Virus record (IMG/VR): IMGVR_UViG_3300022871_000577
Coordinates: 1 to 58,919 of that record
Direction: 5' to 3' (one strand)
DNA length: 58,919 nt
Source of the DNA: a virus
Below are positions 6,926 to 15,895 of this stretch, in pieces; within the stretch, counting starts at the first letter, position 1; the number at the start of each line of letters is the position of its first letter. The translations under genes were made by a program, and so were the position numbers. Below the pieces are notes generated by a model. That model was not told the origin of the DNA and did not search any database. It worked only from the letters and a program-made list of their open reading frames with translations.

Positions 6926-9297
6926 TGTCATCTGCTATTAGATTAATTTCTGAAGAAATAGATACCTACCTTCCAAACTCAGACAATACAGCTTTAATTA
7001 AAAGAAGAAACTATATTTTACCTTCTCCAAGGGGTAAATTTTTTATTGTTGCTTTTATTAGTCATAAAAGAGATGGTGCAAATATTTCTCCTGTTATACA
7101 TAAAGCAATCAAGCATGATATTGGTGTATTATATGTTTGTGATAAACTTCCTTCGAGTCCTATTATACACCCAAATGTTCATTATATTGAAGTTCCTGAT
7201 ATATGGTTTATTCACACATTATTTATGAATCCCTTAATGTTTTCTGCATCATACGCTTCAAGGTCAAAGAGACAGTTATCTAAAGCATTTCACGGCTTTA
7301 CGAAGTATCAAATTCCAATTATATCCACATCTTCTGATGTTCCAAAAATAGTAGAGAATTACGAAAAAAATAAGAATAATATTTTAGTAGATATTACCGG
7401 TGGGGTAGGTGACCATTTACTTACAATTCCTTCTCTTAAAACACTCGCAGTAAAGCACGACGTATACGTTTTATGTGAAAAGCATAGAGAACCCTGTTTT
7501 TATAATTTATCTTATATTAAAGGCTTTTACAATAAACGTCAAGATGTAGATATTTCTAAGTTCAGAAAGGTAATTCATCTTCATTTCGGACAATTATTAA
7601 ATGATTATAGATTAGACCTAAATAAACAAAATAGAATTTATTCCGTAGCAGAAGTATGTGGCTTATCTAAAGAAGAGTTAGTTATAAACAGACCAGAAAT
7701 TATTTTGACAGATATGGAACGAAAGACAGCTTCTCTAAAATATGACTCCTATAGGAATAAGGTATTCTTAGGTTATGATAGTGCAAGAGTTGATTCTAAA
7801 ATTCCCTCAGACTTAACACAAAGATTAATAGATGATTTAAAAAGAAAAAGTTGCTCGGTTTTTACAGCCTCAGTTAGAAGAAAAAAATTTCAAAACTGTA
7901 CTGATTTGAGCAGAGACATTTCGTTACGAGAATTATTTGCTTTAATTTCTGTAATGGATTGTGTATATACTATAGATACGTCTTTTTTACATATAGCGGC
8001 CGCTTTTGATAAACAGATTTTTTGTATGCTAAATTATTTTAAACCCGAGTGGAGATGCGGAACCTATATTAATTGTAAAACCTATACACCTAATGTTTCT
8101 TGTTTTCCTTGTGTTGCTTTTCAATTTGTAGAACATGAGAATAGAAAGTGTCATACTAAGTCATGTTATTATTTTCAAGATATAGATTTAATTTTAAAAG
8201 ATATTAAAGAGTATCTAAAAAATAAACCAAAGAGGATAGAAAATATTCAGATTGTTGATACCTCTTATATTCCAGATACAAAAAAGGATATTTCATTAAT
8301 GGATTTACCGGGTAAAATTGTTTCTAGCAGAGAGAACGATAAATTAAGAATAGGTGCTTTTTGGATGGGCGGTGTTGGTGATACCGTAATGCTAGGATAT
8401 TTATGTAGAGCAATACATAGAAAATATCCAAATAGTTATATAGATGCTTACGTTAGAGATAAGACACAGGCTCAATTATTAGTATTTGACTATCCTAATA
8501 TCAGAGGAATTAGCTCTAATTTAGGCTGGGGTGCTACTGTTGGTAAGCATAAACACGATTATGATATTATTTACGAGTTTAGACATTATCCATATGTCTG
8601 GAATAAATCTAATCCTAAATTAAATAGACCTTTTGATAAATCTAAGTATGATAATTGGCAATTAGCCTCGGAAGATATTATCAATAATTGGAAGTCAGAA
8701 GTATTTCGTTACTATGCAAAACAGACTGGGTTAAGCCTGAATAAATCAGATTTAATAATTCCACTTGCTAAAATTAATGAAGATATTTCTTACGGTTATT
8801 TAAAAAAATATAAGTTACCTAAAAAATATATTACTATACATGCAGGCTGTGATAAAGGTGTTGGCATTATGAAGCTTTGGAACAGAAAAAAATGGCAAGA
8901 ATTGATAGTTTTATTACAAGAGAAAGATATTGAAGTTATTCAAGTAGGAACATCTAGTGAGAAAGCGTTTGATAATATACAAAAAGTAGGCGTAGATAAT
9001 CTTACTGATTTAGCTTATATCTTAAAGCTGAGTACACTTCACGTCGATAATGAAGGCGGTCTGGTTCATTTAGCTCATGCAGTAGAAACGAAGTCTGTAG
9101 TATTATTTGGGGCAACCAGTCCTACACTTTATGGTTATCCTGATAATATTAATTTATACAAAGATGTCTGTTCTACATGCTGGTGGAAAGTTAATAAGTG
9201 GAGTAGTAATTGTATGAAAGGTAATAAAAGTTGTGTTAATTTAGATAAATTGTCTGTTTTAGAAGTTTTAAATGCTATAGAGAGAAATTATGAATAG
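6925..9297 (+). CDS. Double-domain GT9 (heptosyltransferase-type) glycosyltransferase
   Basis: 790 residues. Two GT9-like units are visible: the first starts near residue 158 (DITGGVGDHLLTIPSLK) and ends around ACKTYTP; the second starts near 478 (WMGGVGDTVMLGYL) and contains the donor-site region with HAGC (about 647), then LHVDNEGGLVHLAHA and VVLFGATSP (about 705-730). About 130 N-terminal residues precede them. GT9 enzymes transfer heptose or related sugars from ADP-activated donors in Gram-negative LPS core synthesis; the acceptor here is unknown. The end overlaps the SDR gene by 8 nt, so the block is translationally coupled. Confidence 0.8.
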   Translation: MSSAIRLISEEIDTYLPNSDNTALIKRRNYILPSPRGKFFIVAFISHKRDGANISPVIHKAIKHDIGVLYVCDKLPSSPIIHPNVHYIEVPDIWFIHTLFMNPLMFSASYASRSKRQLSKAFHGFTKYQIPIISTSSDVPKIVENYEKNKNNILVDITGGVGDHLLTIPSLKTLAVKHDVYVLCEKHREPCFYNLSYIKGFYNKRQDVDISKFRKVIHLHFGQLLNDYRLDLNKQNRIYSVAEVCGLSKEELVINRPEIILTDMERKTASLKYDSYRNKVFLGYDSARVDSKIPSDLTQRLIDDLKRKSCSVFTASVRRKKFQNCTDLSRDISLRELFALISVMDCVYTIDTSFLHIAAAFDKQIFCMLNYFKPEWRCGTYINCKTYTPNVSCFPCVAFQFVEHENRKCHTKSCYYFQDIDLILKDIKEYLKNKPKRIENIQIVDTSYIPDTKKDISLMDLPGKIVSSRENDKLRIGAFWMGGVGDTVMLGYLCRAIHRKYPNSYIDAYVRDKTQAQLLVFDYPNIRGISSNLGWGATVGKHKHDYDIIYEFRHYPYVWNKSNPKLNRPFDKSKYDNWQLASEDIINNWKSEVFRYYAKQTGLSLNKSDLIIPLAKINEDISYGYLKKYKLPKKYITIHAGCDKGVGIMKLWNRKKWQELIVLLQEKDIEVIQVGTSSEKAFDNIQKVGVDNLTDLAYILKLSTLHVDNEGGLVHLAHAVETKSVVLFGATSPTLYGYPDNINLYKDVCSTCWWKVNKWSSNCMKGNKSCVNLDKLSVLEVLNAIERNYE

Positions 9298-9880
9298 AAT
9301 TATTATTATAACTGGAGGTAAAGGAAATTTAGGACAATATTTAACCGATAAGTTAGGTATAGCCGATACGATTATAAGTTTATCGCATAGTAGTTGTGAT
9401 ATTACTTCAACAAAGTCTATTAAAAAGACTGTAAAGAATATTATTAAAAAATATAAAAAAATAGATGTATTAATTAATAATGCAGGTATAATGAAATTTG
9501 ATAGTGTAGAGAACATCAAAGAAGAGGATATTTATAAAACATTTAATGTGAATACTATTGGAACCATTAATATGACTAGAGAAGTTTTAAAACATATGCA
9601 AAAAGAAAATAAAGGCGTAATAATTAATGTTTCTTCTATTCGTGGAATAACGGGTGCACCGACGAAATCTATTTACTCGGCCTCCAAGTTCGCATTACAG
9701 GGATTTTCAGATTCTATACGATATGAATTAAAAGATACGAGCATTAAAGTTACGAATATTTGTGGAGGAAAGTATCAGGACTCTCTTACTTATAAGGATA
9801 TTTATAATACAATTAAATATATCTTTACTCTTTCTAGCAGAACTTGTTTAAGGAATATTATATTAGGTGGTCAACTATAA
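9290..9880 (+). CDS. Short-chain dehydrogenase/reductase (SDR)
   Basis: 196 residues with a full set of classical SDR motifs: the TGGKGNLG cofactor loop, DVLINNAG, NVSSIRG with the catalytic Ser, and YSASK (Tyr/Lys, about residue 127-131). Shorter than usual (about 240), it ends soon after the active site and may be C-terminally abbreviated. NAD(P)-dependent oxidation or reduction of a sugar or polyol is likely from context; the substrate is not predictable. Confidence 0.82.
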   Translation: MNRIIIITGGKGNLGQYLTDKLGIADTIISLSHSSCDITSTKSIKKTVKNIIKKYKKIDVLINNAGIMKFDSVENIKEEDIYKTFNVNTIGTINMTREVLKHMQKENKGVIINVSSIRGITGAPTKSIYSASKFALQGFSDSIRYELKDTSIKVTNICGGKYQDSLTYKDIYNTIKYIFTLSSRTCLRNIILGGQL

Positions 9881-10368
9881 TGAAAAGTATATTAATTAAT
9901 CCAAGAAAAGATTTAGTATTCGACTTAAAGGCAAAAGAATCTTGTAAGTCTTGTAAAAGATACTCACAGAAAGCGACCTGTCCGCCTTATGTAGATAATA
10001 TGCAGTATTACAAAAAATTATTGAAGTCTTATAAATACGGCGTTATTTATTATGAGCAGTTTAAATCAACAAAAGACCAATGGGAAGAGATAGGTAAAAA
10101 ATCTTCTTTAGCTATGCACATGCACTTACTGAAAATTAGAGATGATTTATTTTTAAGAGGGCATCATTTCGTAATTGCATTTGGTGCAGGCTCATGTAAG
10201 CTTTGTAAAGAGTGTTCATTTCCTTGCAGAAATCCTTCAAAGTCCTTAATTCCTATGGAGGGCACAGGCTTAAATGTTGTAGAGCTTATGAAAAGAAAAA
10301 AGGTAGAGATTAAGTTTCCTGTTACAGAGAGTATCTATCGAGTAGGGATAATTTTATATGATTTATAA
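9880..10368 (+). CDS. DUF2284-like cysteine-rich metal-binding protein
   Basis: 162 residues from ATG 9880, which overlaps the SDR stop (TAATG). An upstream TTG in frame is less likely. Cysteine motifs CKSCKRY, CPPY, CKLCKECSFPC and the PSKSLIPMEGTGLNV segment match the DUF2284 family of predicted metal or Fe-S binding proteins, whose function is unknown. Finding it in a glycan block is odd; it may be a passenger or serve redox chemistry with the neighbouring SDR (inference). Confidence 0.75.
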   Translation: MKSILINPRKDLVFDLKAKESCKSCKRYSQKATCPPYVDNMQYYKKLLKSYKYGVIYYEQFKSTKDQWEEIGKKSSLAMHMHLLKIRDDLFLRGHHFVIAFGAGSCKLCKECSFPCRNPSKSLIPMEGTGLNVVELMKRKKVEIKFPVTESIYRVGIILYDL

Positions 10369-10813
10369 TAAAAGAATCATTTATACGGCAGGAACATTTG
10401 ACTTATTTAATGTAGGTCATCTAGAGATATTTAAGAAGTCTAGAAAACTAGGTGATATATTAATTGTCGGTGTAAGCACAGATAAGCTTGTTAAGAGCTA
10501 CAAGATGACAGCACCAGTAATATCTTATGCTGATAGAGTAAGAATTATAGAGTCTTGTAAGTACGTTGATAAGGTAATCAAGCAGACTAAGTTATTGGCT
10601 ATTAAGACTTTAAAGAAATATAAAGTAGACTGCATTACTATCGGGTCTGATTGGAAAAATAAACACGTTGAAGGTCTTGAGTGGATGAAAAAGAATGGTG
10701 AAGTTATTTATTTACCCTATACAAAACGAGTTAGCTCGTCTGAAATTAAGAAAAAAATAATAGAAAATTCTTACGATATTATTAAATCAGCTTTTGAGAG
10801 AAAAATAAAATGA
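10358..10813 (+). CDS. Cytidylyltransferase-like nucleotidyltransferase (TagD/RfaE2 type), copy 1
   Basis: 151 residues. HIGH-family motifs are clear: TAGTFDLFNVGHLEIFKK at the N-terminus, DRVRIIESCKYVD mid-protein, and VSSSEIKKKI in place of the usual ISST motif. Such enzymes activate a phosphorylated alcohol or sugar with CTP or ATP (glycerol-3-phosphate, or heptose-1-phosphate in RfaE2/HldE). Its start overlaps the previous gene by 11 nt and its end overlaps the LicD-like gene (ATGA). Together with the HldE-type kinase at 35.9 kb it could form a two-gene ADP-heptose-like route (inference). Confidence 0.78.
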   Translation: MIYNKRIIYTAGTFDLFNVGHLEIFKKSRKLGDILIVGVSTDKLVKSYKMTAPVISYADRVRIIESCKYVDKVIKQTKLLAIKTLKKYKVDCITIGSDWKNKHVEGLEWMKKNGEVIYLPYTKRVSSSEIKKKIIENSYDIIKSAFERKIK

Positions 10814-11439
10814 CAAAGAAAATTAAATGGAAAGATAGAGCAGAGACAGACAAGACAGAGTATATAAATCAAGCTGATATTTTCTGTAAATGGTTTACTG
10901 ATTTATTCAATGTACCAATCTATCTAATTTATGGAACTTTGCTGGGGTGTGTTCGAGAGCATAATTTTATAGATAATGATGATGATGTCGATTTAGCTTA
11001 TTTGAGTAAACACACTAAATTTGAAGATGTATTCAAAGAAATGCTAGAAATTAATCGTGTATGTGATAACTTGAGACTAATAAAAACTTTTGGTCAAGGT
11101 AGCGGTCTTCCCAGATATTGTGGTCATTCACATATATTTTCAAAGAATAAGAAGTGTATTTTTGATGTATGGACTTCGTGGATAGATGAGAAAGGTAAGT
11201 ATAACTTTTATACTATGGGAAAAAATATTAATCAAGACGTTTTATTGCCATTAAAATTAAATACGCTTAGAGACAAAACATTTTTAGTTCCAAATAAATC
11301 AAAGAAGCTACTTTCTTATTTATACACAGATGAATGGAAAACACCTTTATCTAGAAAATCTTATCAATACAGAAAGTTTCATTGGAAACCGCTTGTTACT
11401 ATTTATAACGATATGTTGAAAAAGAAAGACTTAGCGTGA
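10810..11439 (+). CDS. LicD-family phosphotransferase
   Basis: 209 residues. The LicD signature is visible: IYGTLLGCVREHNFI followed by the acidic metal-binding cluster DNDDDVDLAY (about residues 55-62), then CIFDVWTSW. LicD proteins transfer phosphocholine or similar groups from CDP-activated donors to glycans. The adjacent cytidylyltransferases could supply such a donor. ATGA overlap upstream and GTGA overlap downstream place it firmly in the operon. Confidence 0.8.
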   Translation: MTKKIKWKDRAETDKTEYINQADIFCKWFTDLFNVPIYLIYGTLLGCVREHNFIDNDDDVDLAYLSKHTKFEDVFKEMLEINRVCDNLRLIKTFGQGSGLPRYCGHSHIFSKNKKCIFDVWTSWIDEKGKYNFYTMGKNINQDVLLPLKLNTLRDKTFLVPNKSKKLLSYLYTDEWKTPLSRKSYQYRKFHWKPLVTIYNDMLKKKDLA

Positions 11440-12143
11440 GCTTACTTAATAAAAAAATACTTTTTGCAGGAACAACATCTTCAGGCTCATCAGCCTTATT
11501 TGATTATTTTAGATGCTTTAAAAATACATATAGTCTTGAAACAGAGATGTCAAAGACTTGGAGAAGGAATATTTATTCTGAATGGAAAAGTCAAAATTTC
11601 TCAGACACTAACGCAGAACTATACAGAGTAATATTAAATGCTAGAATTGAGATAGAGTTCAATAAAAGATTTAAAAATATATCTCAAGACTCAATACTAT
11701 TACTCAATAATATAGTAACCTGTCTGACTTTACAGGGTATTAGTTTATTAGATAATACTATGGTTGTTTGCGTTCTAAGAGACCCACGCTCTACTTGGCT
11801 AAAAAGACGCTTTTTGTGTATGAAAAAGAATAAATCTATTAAAGTAGAGCAGTTTATTAAAGAGTATAGAGGTCAACGAGAACGCTTTTCTGAGAATTTA
11901 AAGAATTTAAAGTGCAAGTATAAAATTTATATCGTTAATTTTGAGGATTTTATATTAAGCGATGAGTATAAAGAGACTGTAGTAAATCATCTAGGTTTCA
12001 ACATGAAAGATTATCCAGCTAATCCAGAGTATGCGCCTTATTGTAAAGAGAGGTCAATTCTACAACATCATTTTTATGAAAATCAAGATGAAATTGAGCT
12101 AATTAAAAAAGAATTAAAGAGGTATTGTCATGCGAAAGTATAA
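11436..12143 (+). CDS. Sulfotransferase-like P-loop protein
   Basis: 235 residues from a GTG start that overlaps the LicD stop codon. The N-terminal FAGTTSSGSSALFDYF resembles the 5'-phosphosulfate-binding loop of sulfotransferases, and VVCVLRDPRSTWLKRR resembles the 3'-phosphate-binding motif (RDPRS). The rest is diverged. If active it would move sulfate from PAPS to a sugar hydroxyl. A non-catalytic P-loop protein cannot be excluded. Confidence 0.65.
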   Translation: MSLLNKKILFAGTTSSGSSALFDYFRCFKNTYSLETEMSKTWRRNIYSEWKSQNFSDTNAELYRVILNARIEIEFNKRFKNISQDSILLLNNIVTCLTLQGISLLDNTMVVCVLRDPRSTWLKRRFLCMKKNKSIKVEQFIKEYRGQRERFSENLKNLKCKYKIYIVNFEDFILSDEYKETVVNHLGFNMKDYPANPEYAPYCKERSILQHHFYENQDEIELIKKELKRYCHAKV

Positions 12144-12531
12144 GGTCGGAATTACATTTGGTGCATATGAGCTTTTTCATATTGGACATTTGAATTTAAT
12201 TAAGCAGGCAAAAAGATTATGTGATAAGTTGATTGTATGTGTTAGTGATGATGAATATATTAAAGTAAAAAAAGGGCATGATTCTAGAATCATTTTAAAA
12301 CATAGAAAAGAAATAATTTTATCTTTAAGACAGGTAGATATTGTAGCTATTCAAAGTTTAGATTTTGGAAAGAAGAAGTTAGTTAAACAGTACAGTCCAG
12401 ACGTAATTTTTGTAGGTGGTGATTGGACACCAGAAACATTTACAGGCGAAGGCTTAGGTATTCCAGTAGTTTATCTTGATAGAACTGAAGACATTAGTTC
12501 AACCTTGTTAAGACAAAAGTATTTTAACTAG
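12130..12531 (+). CDS. Cytidylyltransferase-like nucleotidyltransferase (TagD type), copy 2
   Basis: 133 residues, near the length of glycerol-3-phosphate cytidylyltransferase. Motifs: TFGAYELFHIGHLNLIKQ, VCVSDDEYIK, IFVGGDWTPE, and EDISSTLLRQKY, the standard ISST(x)LR ending. It conserves the catalytic motifs better than copy 1. Likely product: a CDP-alcohol for LicD-type transfer (inference). Overlaps the sulfotransferase-like gene by 14 nt. Confidence 0.78.
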   Translation: MRKYKVGITFGAYELFHIGHLNLIKQAKRLCDKLIVCVSDDEYIKVKKGHDSRIILKHRKEIILSLRQVDIVAIQSLDFGKKKLVKQYSPDVIFVGGDWTPETFTGEGLGIPVVYLDRTEDISSTLLRQKYFN

Positions 12532-12544
12532 AAAGAGTGAAATT

Positions 12545-13348
12545 ATGAAAGTATGTGTAATAGGTTTAGGCGAGATAGGTTGGGAAACATTTAAAGAGTT
12601 AGACAAAGATAATAGCATTGATTTATCTGGCGTAGAAATATCTGAAATTAGAATAGCTGAATTAAAAAAGATTACATCTAGAGATATTAAAAATACTATT
12701 CCTTCTCGCTGTGATATTTATATCTTATCTGTATATACTCCAAAGCAAATTAAAGATGTCATTTCAAAGATTGATTTATCATTGCGACCATTAATTGTAA
12801 TTGAGTCAACTATGTTACCGGGCGATACAGATATAATTTTAAAAGCTTACGAGAATATTGATTTAGTTTTATTTCCTCACAGATACAATCCTAACGATAA
12901 GGCTCATCATGTGTTTAATTTAAATAGAATAATGGGAGCAAATACAAAAGAAGCTTTAGATAGGGCTGTTCAGTTTTATGGCAAATACATGCCACTAGAT
13001 AAATTGAGTCTTGTTTCTCTGCAAATAGCTGAGTTATCAAAACCTTTAGAAAATGCTTATAGATTTATAGAGATTGCTATTGCTGAAGAAGTTAGAATGG
13101 AGTGCGAAAAACGAGGTATTGATTTTAAAGAACTAAGAGATTCTGTAAATACTAAATGGAATATTGACATGAAAGAAGCTAGAGATGGTATAGGATTAAA
13201 ATGTTTACCAAAAGATTGTAAATTTATTAATAAGTTTTTTAGAACTAATACATTATTTAAAACTGTAATAGACGTTGATAAAAAATACAGAGAATATTTA
13301 ACCAATAAAGGACAGGAGACCTCTGATTACAGAGAAGTAGATATTTAA
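12545..13348 (+). CDS. UDP-glucose/GDP-mannose dehydrogenase-like protein, shortened
   Basis: 267 residues; NAD-binding start KVCVIGLGEIGWETFKEL. The central part matches the NDP-sugar dehydrogenase core: VIESTMLPGDTDIIL, ELSKPLENAYRFIEIAIAEE, and GIGLKCLPKDC, where the Cys aligns with the catalytic Cys of the usual GG-C-PKD motif. The C-terminal UDP-binding domain of full enzymes (400+ residues) is missing. It may oxidise an NDP-sugar to a uronic acid, act on a different substrate, or be inactive. Confidence 0.72.
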   Translation: MKVCVIGLGEIGWETFKELDKDNSIDLSGVEISEIRIAELKKITSRDIKNTIPSRCDIYILSVYTPKQIKDVISKIDLSLRPLIVIESTMLPGDTDIILKAYENIDLVLFPHRYNPNDKAHHVFNLNRIMGANTKEALDRAVQFYGKYMPLDKLSLVSLQIAELSKPLENAYRFIEIAIAEEVRMECEKRGIDFKELRDSVNTKWNIDMKEARDGIGLKCLPKDCKFINKFFRTNTLFKTVIDVDKKYREYLTNKGQETSDYREVDI

Positions 13349-13395
13349 TATGAATTTAAAAGATAATTTGTCTAAGTCAAGCGAGGAATTTTATT

Positions 13396-14250
13396 ATGAA
13401 TCTTAAAGAAAAGAGCATATTATGGATAACAGACCATACAACTAAAGATGTGCCGGCAGGTGGTGCCGAGATTACTGACTCGCATATTATTCGTGCAGGA
13501 AAAGAGATAGGTTACGATATAACGGTATGCCAATCTAAGTTTTTGCGTTCTGATACATTAAAAAGTAGTGATTTGGTAGTTTTTAGTAATTGTTACGATG
13601 TGTATAAATCGGTTAGAGATAAGATTATGACTACTAAAGATTACATTGTATATTCACATGATTCTGGTAGATGGAAGAGTGTCTTAAAAGAAAATCCTCT
13701 TATGATGAAAGAGTCTTTAATTAATATATTTTTATCGCCTCTGCACAGAGATTGTTTTAAGAAAGAGCTATATCATAGAAAAGACTCTTTATTAGTTTGT
13801 CCTCATTTAGATATTAATTTCTTTGATAGAGGCGAAGATAGAGTGAACAGAATTATGTTTGCAGGTAATGTTCACGAAGGAAAAGGCGTATTGAGCATTA
13901 TTGAATTTGCTAAGAGTAATCCTGATATTAATATAGATTTCTATTGTCATCGAGCCTCATCACATTTGAAGATACGTTTAAAGGCTTTAAAGAATTGTCA
14001 TTTAAAAGGCCATATTCCACAAAATAAAATGACAGATTACTATAATAAATATAAATATTTTATACATATTCCTGAGTGTAGTGAAGCATTTGGGAGAGCT
14101 GTCGGGGAAGCGATACTCTGTGGCTGTAAAGTCATAGCTAACAATAGGATAGGTGCATTATCATACGATTGGGACTACGAGACATTGAGACAAAATACGC
14201 TATACGCACATTATTACTTCTGGAATGAGCTTCAGAAGCGATTAAAATAG
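13396..14250 (+). CDS. GT4-like (GT-B) glycosyltransferase
   Basis: 284 residues. The N-terminal ITDHTTKDVPAGGAEITD resembles the acceptor-side loop of GT4 enzymes. The C-terminal half has a donor domain: IMFAGNVHEGKGVLSIIEFA, then CSEAFGRAVGEAILCGCKV with the E-x7-E motif (about residues 227-243). No signal peptide or membrane helix, so cytoplasmic. Start chosen at ATG 13396 behind GCGAGGAA. It is the last glycan gene before the right-hand endonuclease. Confidence 0.82.
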   Translation: MNLKEKSILWITDHTTKDVPAGGAEITDSHIIRAGKEIGYDITVCQSKFLRSDTLKSSDLVVFSNCYDVYKSVRDKIMTTKDYIVYSHDSGRWKSVLKENPLMMKESLINIFLSPLHRDCFKKELYHRKDSLLVCPHLDINFFDRGEDRVNRIMFAGNVHEGKGVLSIIEFAKSNPDINIDFYCHRASSHLKIRLKALKNCHLKGHIPQNKMTDYYNKYKYFIHIPECSEAFGRAVGEAILCGCKVIANNRIGALSYDWDYETLRQNTLYAHYYFWNELQKRLK

Positions 14251-14269
14251 TCTTTTTAAATAGACTTAA

Positions 14270-14290
14270 CTGTATTTAATAGTAGAGAGT
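14270..14290 (+). promoter_or_regulatory. Candidate late promoter element (copy 2)
   Basis: CTGTATTTAAT followed by AGTAGAGAGT, matching 18 of 21 positions of the element at 3189-3210. It lies in the short gap between the glycan block and the right-hand endonuclease, and would drive that gene and the connector/tail genes. Functional reading is inference. Confidence 0.3.
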
Positions 14291-14311
14291 AAATTGAAAA
14301 GGAGTAAATTG

Positions 14312-14827
14312 ATGGAAAAACGCAATCTGTTAATCAGAGCAGAAAGTAATAGAAAAGGTGCCAACAATCCTAATTGGAAGTGCGGAATCTCGACCAATAA
14401 AACTTGTTCTGATTGTGGTAAACTCATCTCTAAGGCCGCTAAGAAATGTAGAAGCTGTTCTCGAACAGGTAAATCTTGGAGCTGGTCTGAAAACTCAAAG
14501 AAAAATATAAGAATGGAAAAGAATTCGCAATGGAAAGGCGGACGTTCTGTAACTGATAAAGGTTATGTAAGAATATATTTGCCTGAACATATTAATGCTA
14601 CAGGTAGAGGCTATGTTTATGAGCATAGATTGATTATGGAGAAGCATTTAGATAGATATTTAGATAGAAAAGAAATTGTTCATCATATAGATGGAAATAA
14701 ACAGAATAATAAATTAGAAAATTTAATGTTGTTTCCTAATCAAAAGGCACACTTTAATTTTTCTCATTTTAATAAGCAAACTTTTATCTGTAAATATTGC
14801 GGAAAAAATCAAAGGAGTACAAAATGA
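14312..14827 (+). CDS. HNH homing endonuclease with NUMOD3-like motif
   Basis: 171 residues from ATG 14312, 9 nt after AAAAGGAG (an upstream in-frame TTG lacks an SD). NUMOD3-like GANNPNWK, a four-Cys finger (CSDCG, CRSC), a second motif (EKNSQWKGGR), then an HNH_3-type core: GYVYEHRLIMEKHL, EIVHHIDGNKQNNKLENL. A final CKYCGK lies at the C-terminus. It marks the right edge of the glycan block and overlaps the next start by ATGA. Confidence 0.85.
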   Translation: MEKRNLLIRAESNRKGANNPNWKCGISTNKTCSDCGKLISKAAKKCRSCSRTGKSWSWSENSKKNIRMEKNSQWKGGRSVTDKGYVRIYLPEHINATGRGYVYEHRLIMEKHLDRYLDRKEIVHHIDGNKQNNKLENLMLFPNQKAHFNFSHFNKQTFICKYCGKNQRSTK

Positions 14828-15270
14828 AGGCTTTCATCTACGGTAATCATACATACGGAGACAAAATCATCCTTTCTTATTTGCAGAGTGCGTTAGAAAA
14901 CTGTGAATATTTAGGTGCAAAAGTTGATTTATCTCGAATCACGCCAGTAGAAGAAAATCTCATTATAATTTCAAATTCAAGTTTATTCCATATAGACCAA
15001 GATAAAATTCTAGGTTATATTAAGAAAGACTTATCTAAACCTTTAATGGTAGTTAGAAAATTAAAGACGTTTGGAACTGTTTTGTTTAAAGCAAATTTTG
15101 AAGTAGATAGGATTACTACAAATAAATCATATAATTTTGCAGGTATGCTTTATTTACCTAAAAAATATTTTGATATGTTAGAAGAGAAAACACGCACAAT
15201 CGCAGAAATATTTAGAACAGTAGATTACGCAGATTGGCGATTTTATATTGTAGATGGAAGGAAAAAATAA
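14824..15270 (+). CDS. Hypothetical protein between the glycan block and connector genes
   Basis: 148 residues from ATG 14824, with AAAGGAG 7 nt upstream inside the end of the endonuclease gene. It is beta-alpha in pattern (MKAFIYGNHTYGDKIILSYL; ENLIIISNSSLFHI) and ends NFAGMLYLPKKYFDML and YADWRFYIVDG. The last part loosely resembles sugar-nucleotide transferases, but no catalytic motif is certain. It may belong to the glycan block or to the virion module. Confidence 0.55.
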   Translation: MKAFIYGNHTYGDKIILSYLQSALENCEYLGAKVDLSRITPVEENLIIISNSSLFHIDQDKILGYIKKDLSKPLMVVRKLKTFGTVLFKANFEVDRITTNKSYNFAGMLYLPKKYFDMLEEKTRTIAEIFRTVDYADWRFYIVDGRKK

Positions 15271-15301
15271 TGTTTAGAAATACTTTTTCAAGGAGGATAA
15301 A

Positions 15302-15883
15302 ATGATTACCAAGGCAGGCGTAGCTATTGTCTTAGGCATAGAAACCGCAGATATTTCTGATTCTGTTTATGATTGGGCTGTAAAGCAGTTCTTCCTAGTT
15401 ACAGGTCTTAAATCTGCCGAAGAGACCAAGACACAAAGACGATTTGTAAATAGAGCTACTTTATACTTTAAATTAAATGCAAGAGACATTAAATCAATAG
15501 ATACTTTAAAAATAGATAATGACGAAAAAGATTTTACTTTATTCTCAGATTTAAAGTTCAATCCGGATTCTGGTTTAGTTTATTATACAGGAGGCTTTAG
15601 TGGTGGTCAGTTAGTTGAAATGACCTATACTGTAAATTCTTATACTGAGAAAGATATTCACGATTATCTAGTCTCTTTATTAGTTGCTAAATCTATGAGT
15701 ATGTTTACTCCGGATAAAATTCAACAAGTTAGTTCTATTAAAATAGGTAAATTTTCCAAAAAGTTTGGTTCTGCCGCCTCTAACTTAGAGAGTTATAATG
15801 AAGTTTTAGAGAGTGAGATTCAAAGAACTGTTTATTTAATTAACGATAATGATACAGATTTAGATTTAGGTCATATTATTTAA
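15302..15883 (+). CDS. Head-tail connector (gp6/adaptor-like) protein
   Basis: 193 residues behind AAGGAGGA. The position (first of connector, closure, gp10, terminator) and the helix-rich ends (DSVYDWAVKQFFLVTG; DIHDYLVSLLVAKSMSMF) around a beta insert (DLKFNPDSGLVYYTGG) fit a phage adaptor protein that binds the portal. The family is assigned mainly by order. Confidence 0.6.
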   Translation: MITKAGVAIVLGIETADISDSVYDWAVKQFFLVTGLKSAEETKTQRRFVNRATLYFKLNARDIKSIDTLKIDNDEKDFTLFSDLKFNPDSGLVYYTGGFSGGQLVEMTYTVNSYTEKDIHDYLVSLLVAKSMSMFTPDKIQQVSSIKIGKFSKKFGSAASNLESYNEVLESEIQRTVYLINDNDTDLDLGHII

Positions 15884-15895
15884 GAAAGAGATATT

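Noticed and set aside
13349-13395. Tiny ORF starting MNLKDN before the GT4-like gene
   Set aside because: Eighteen codons, no SD, looks like a chance frame overlapping the real start region.
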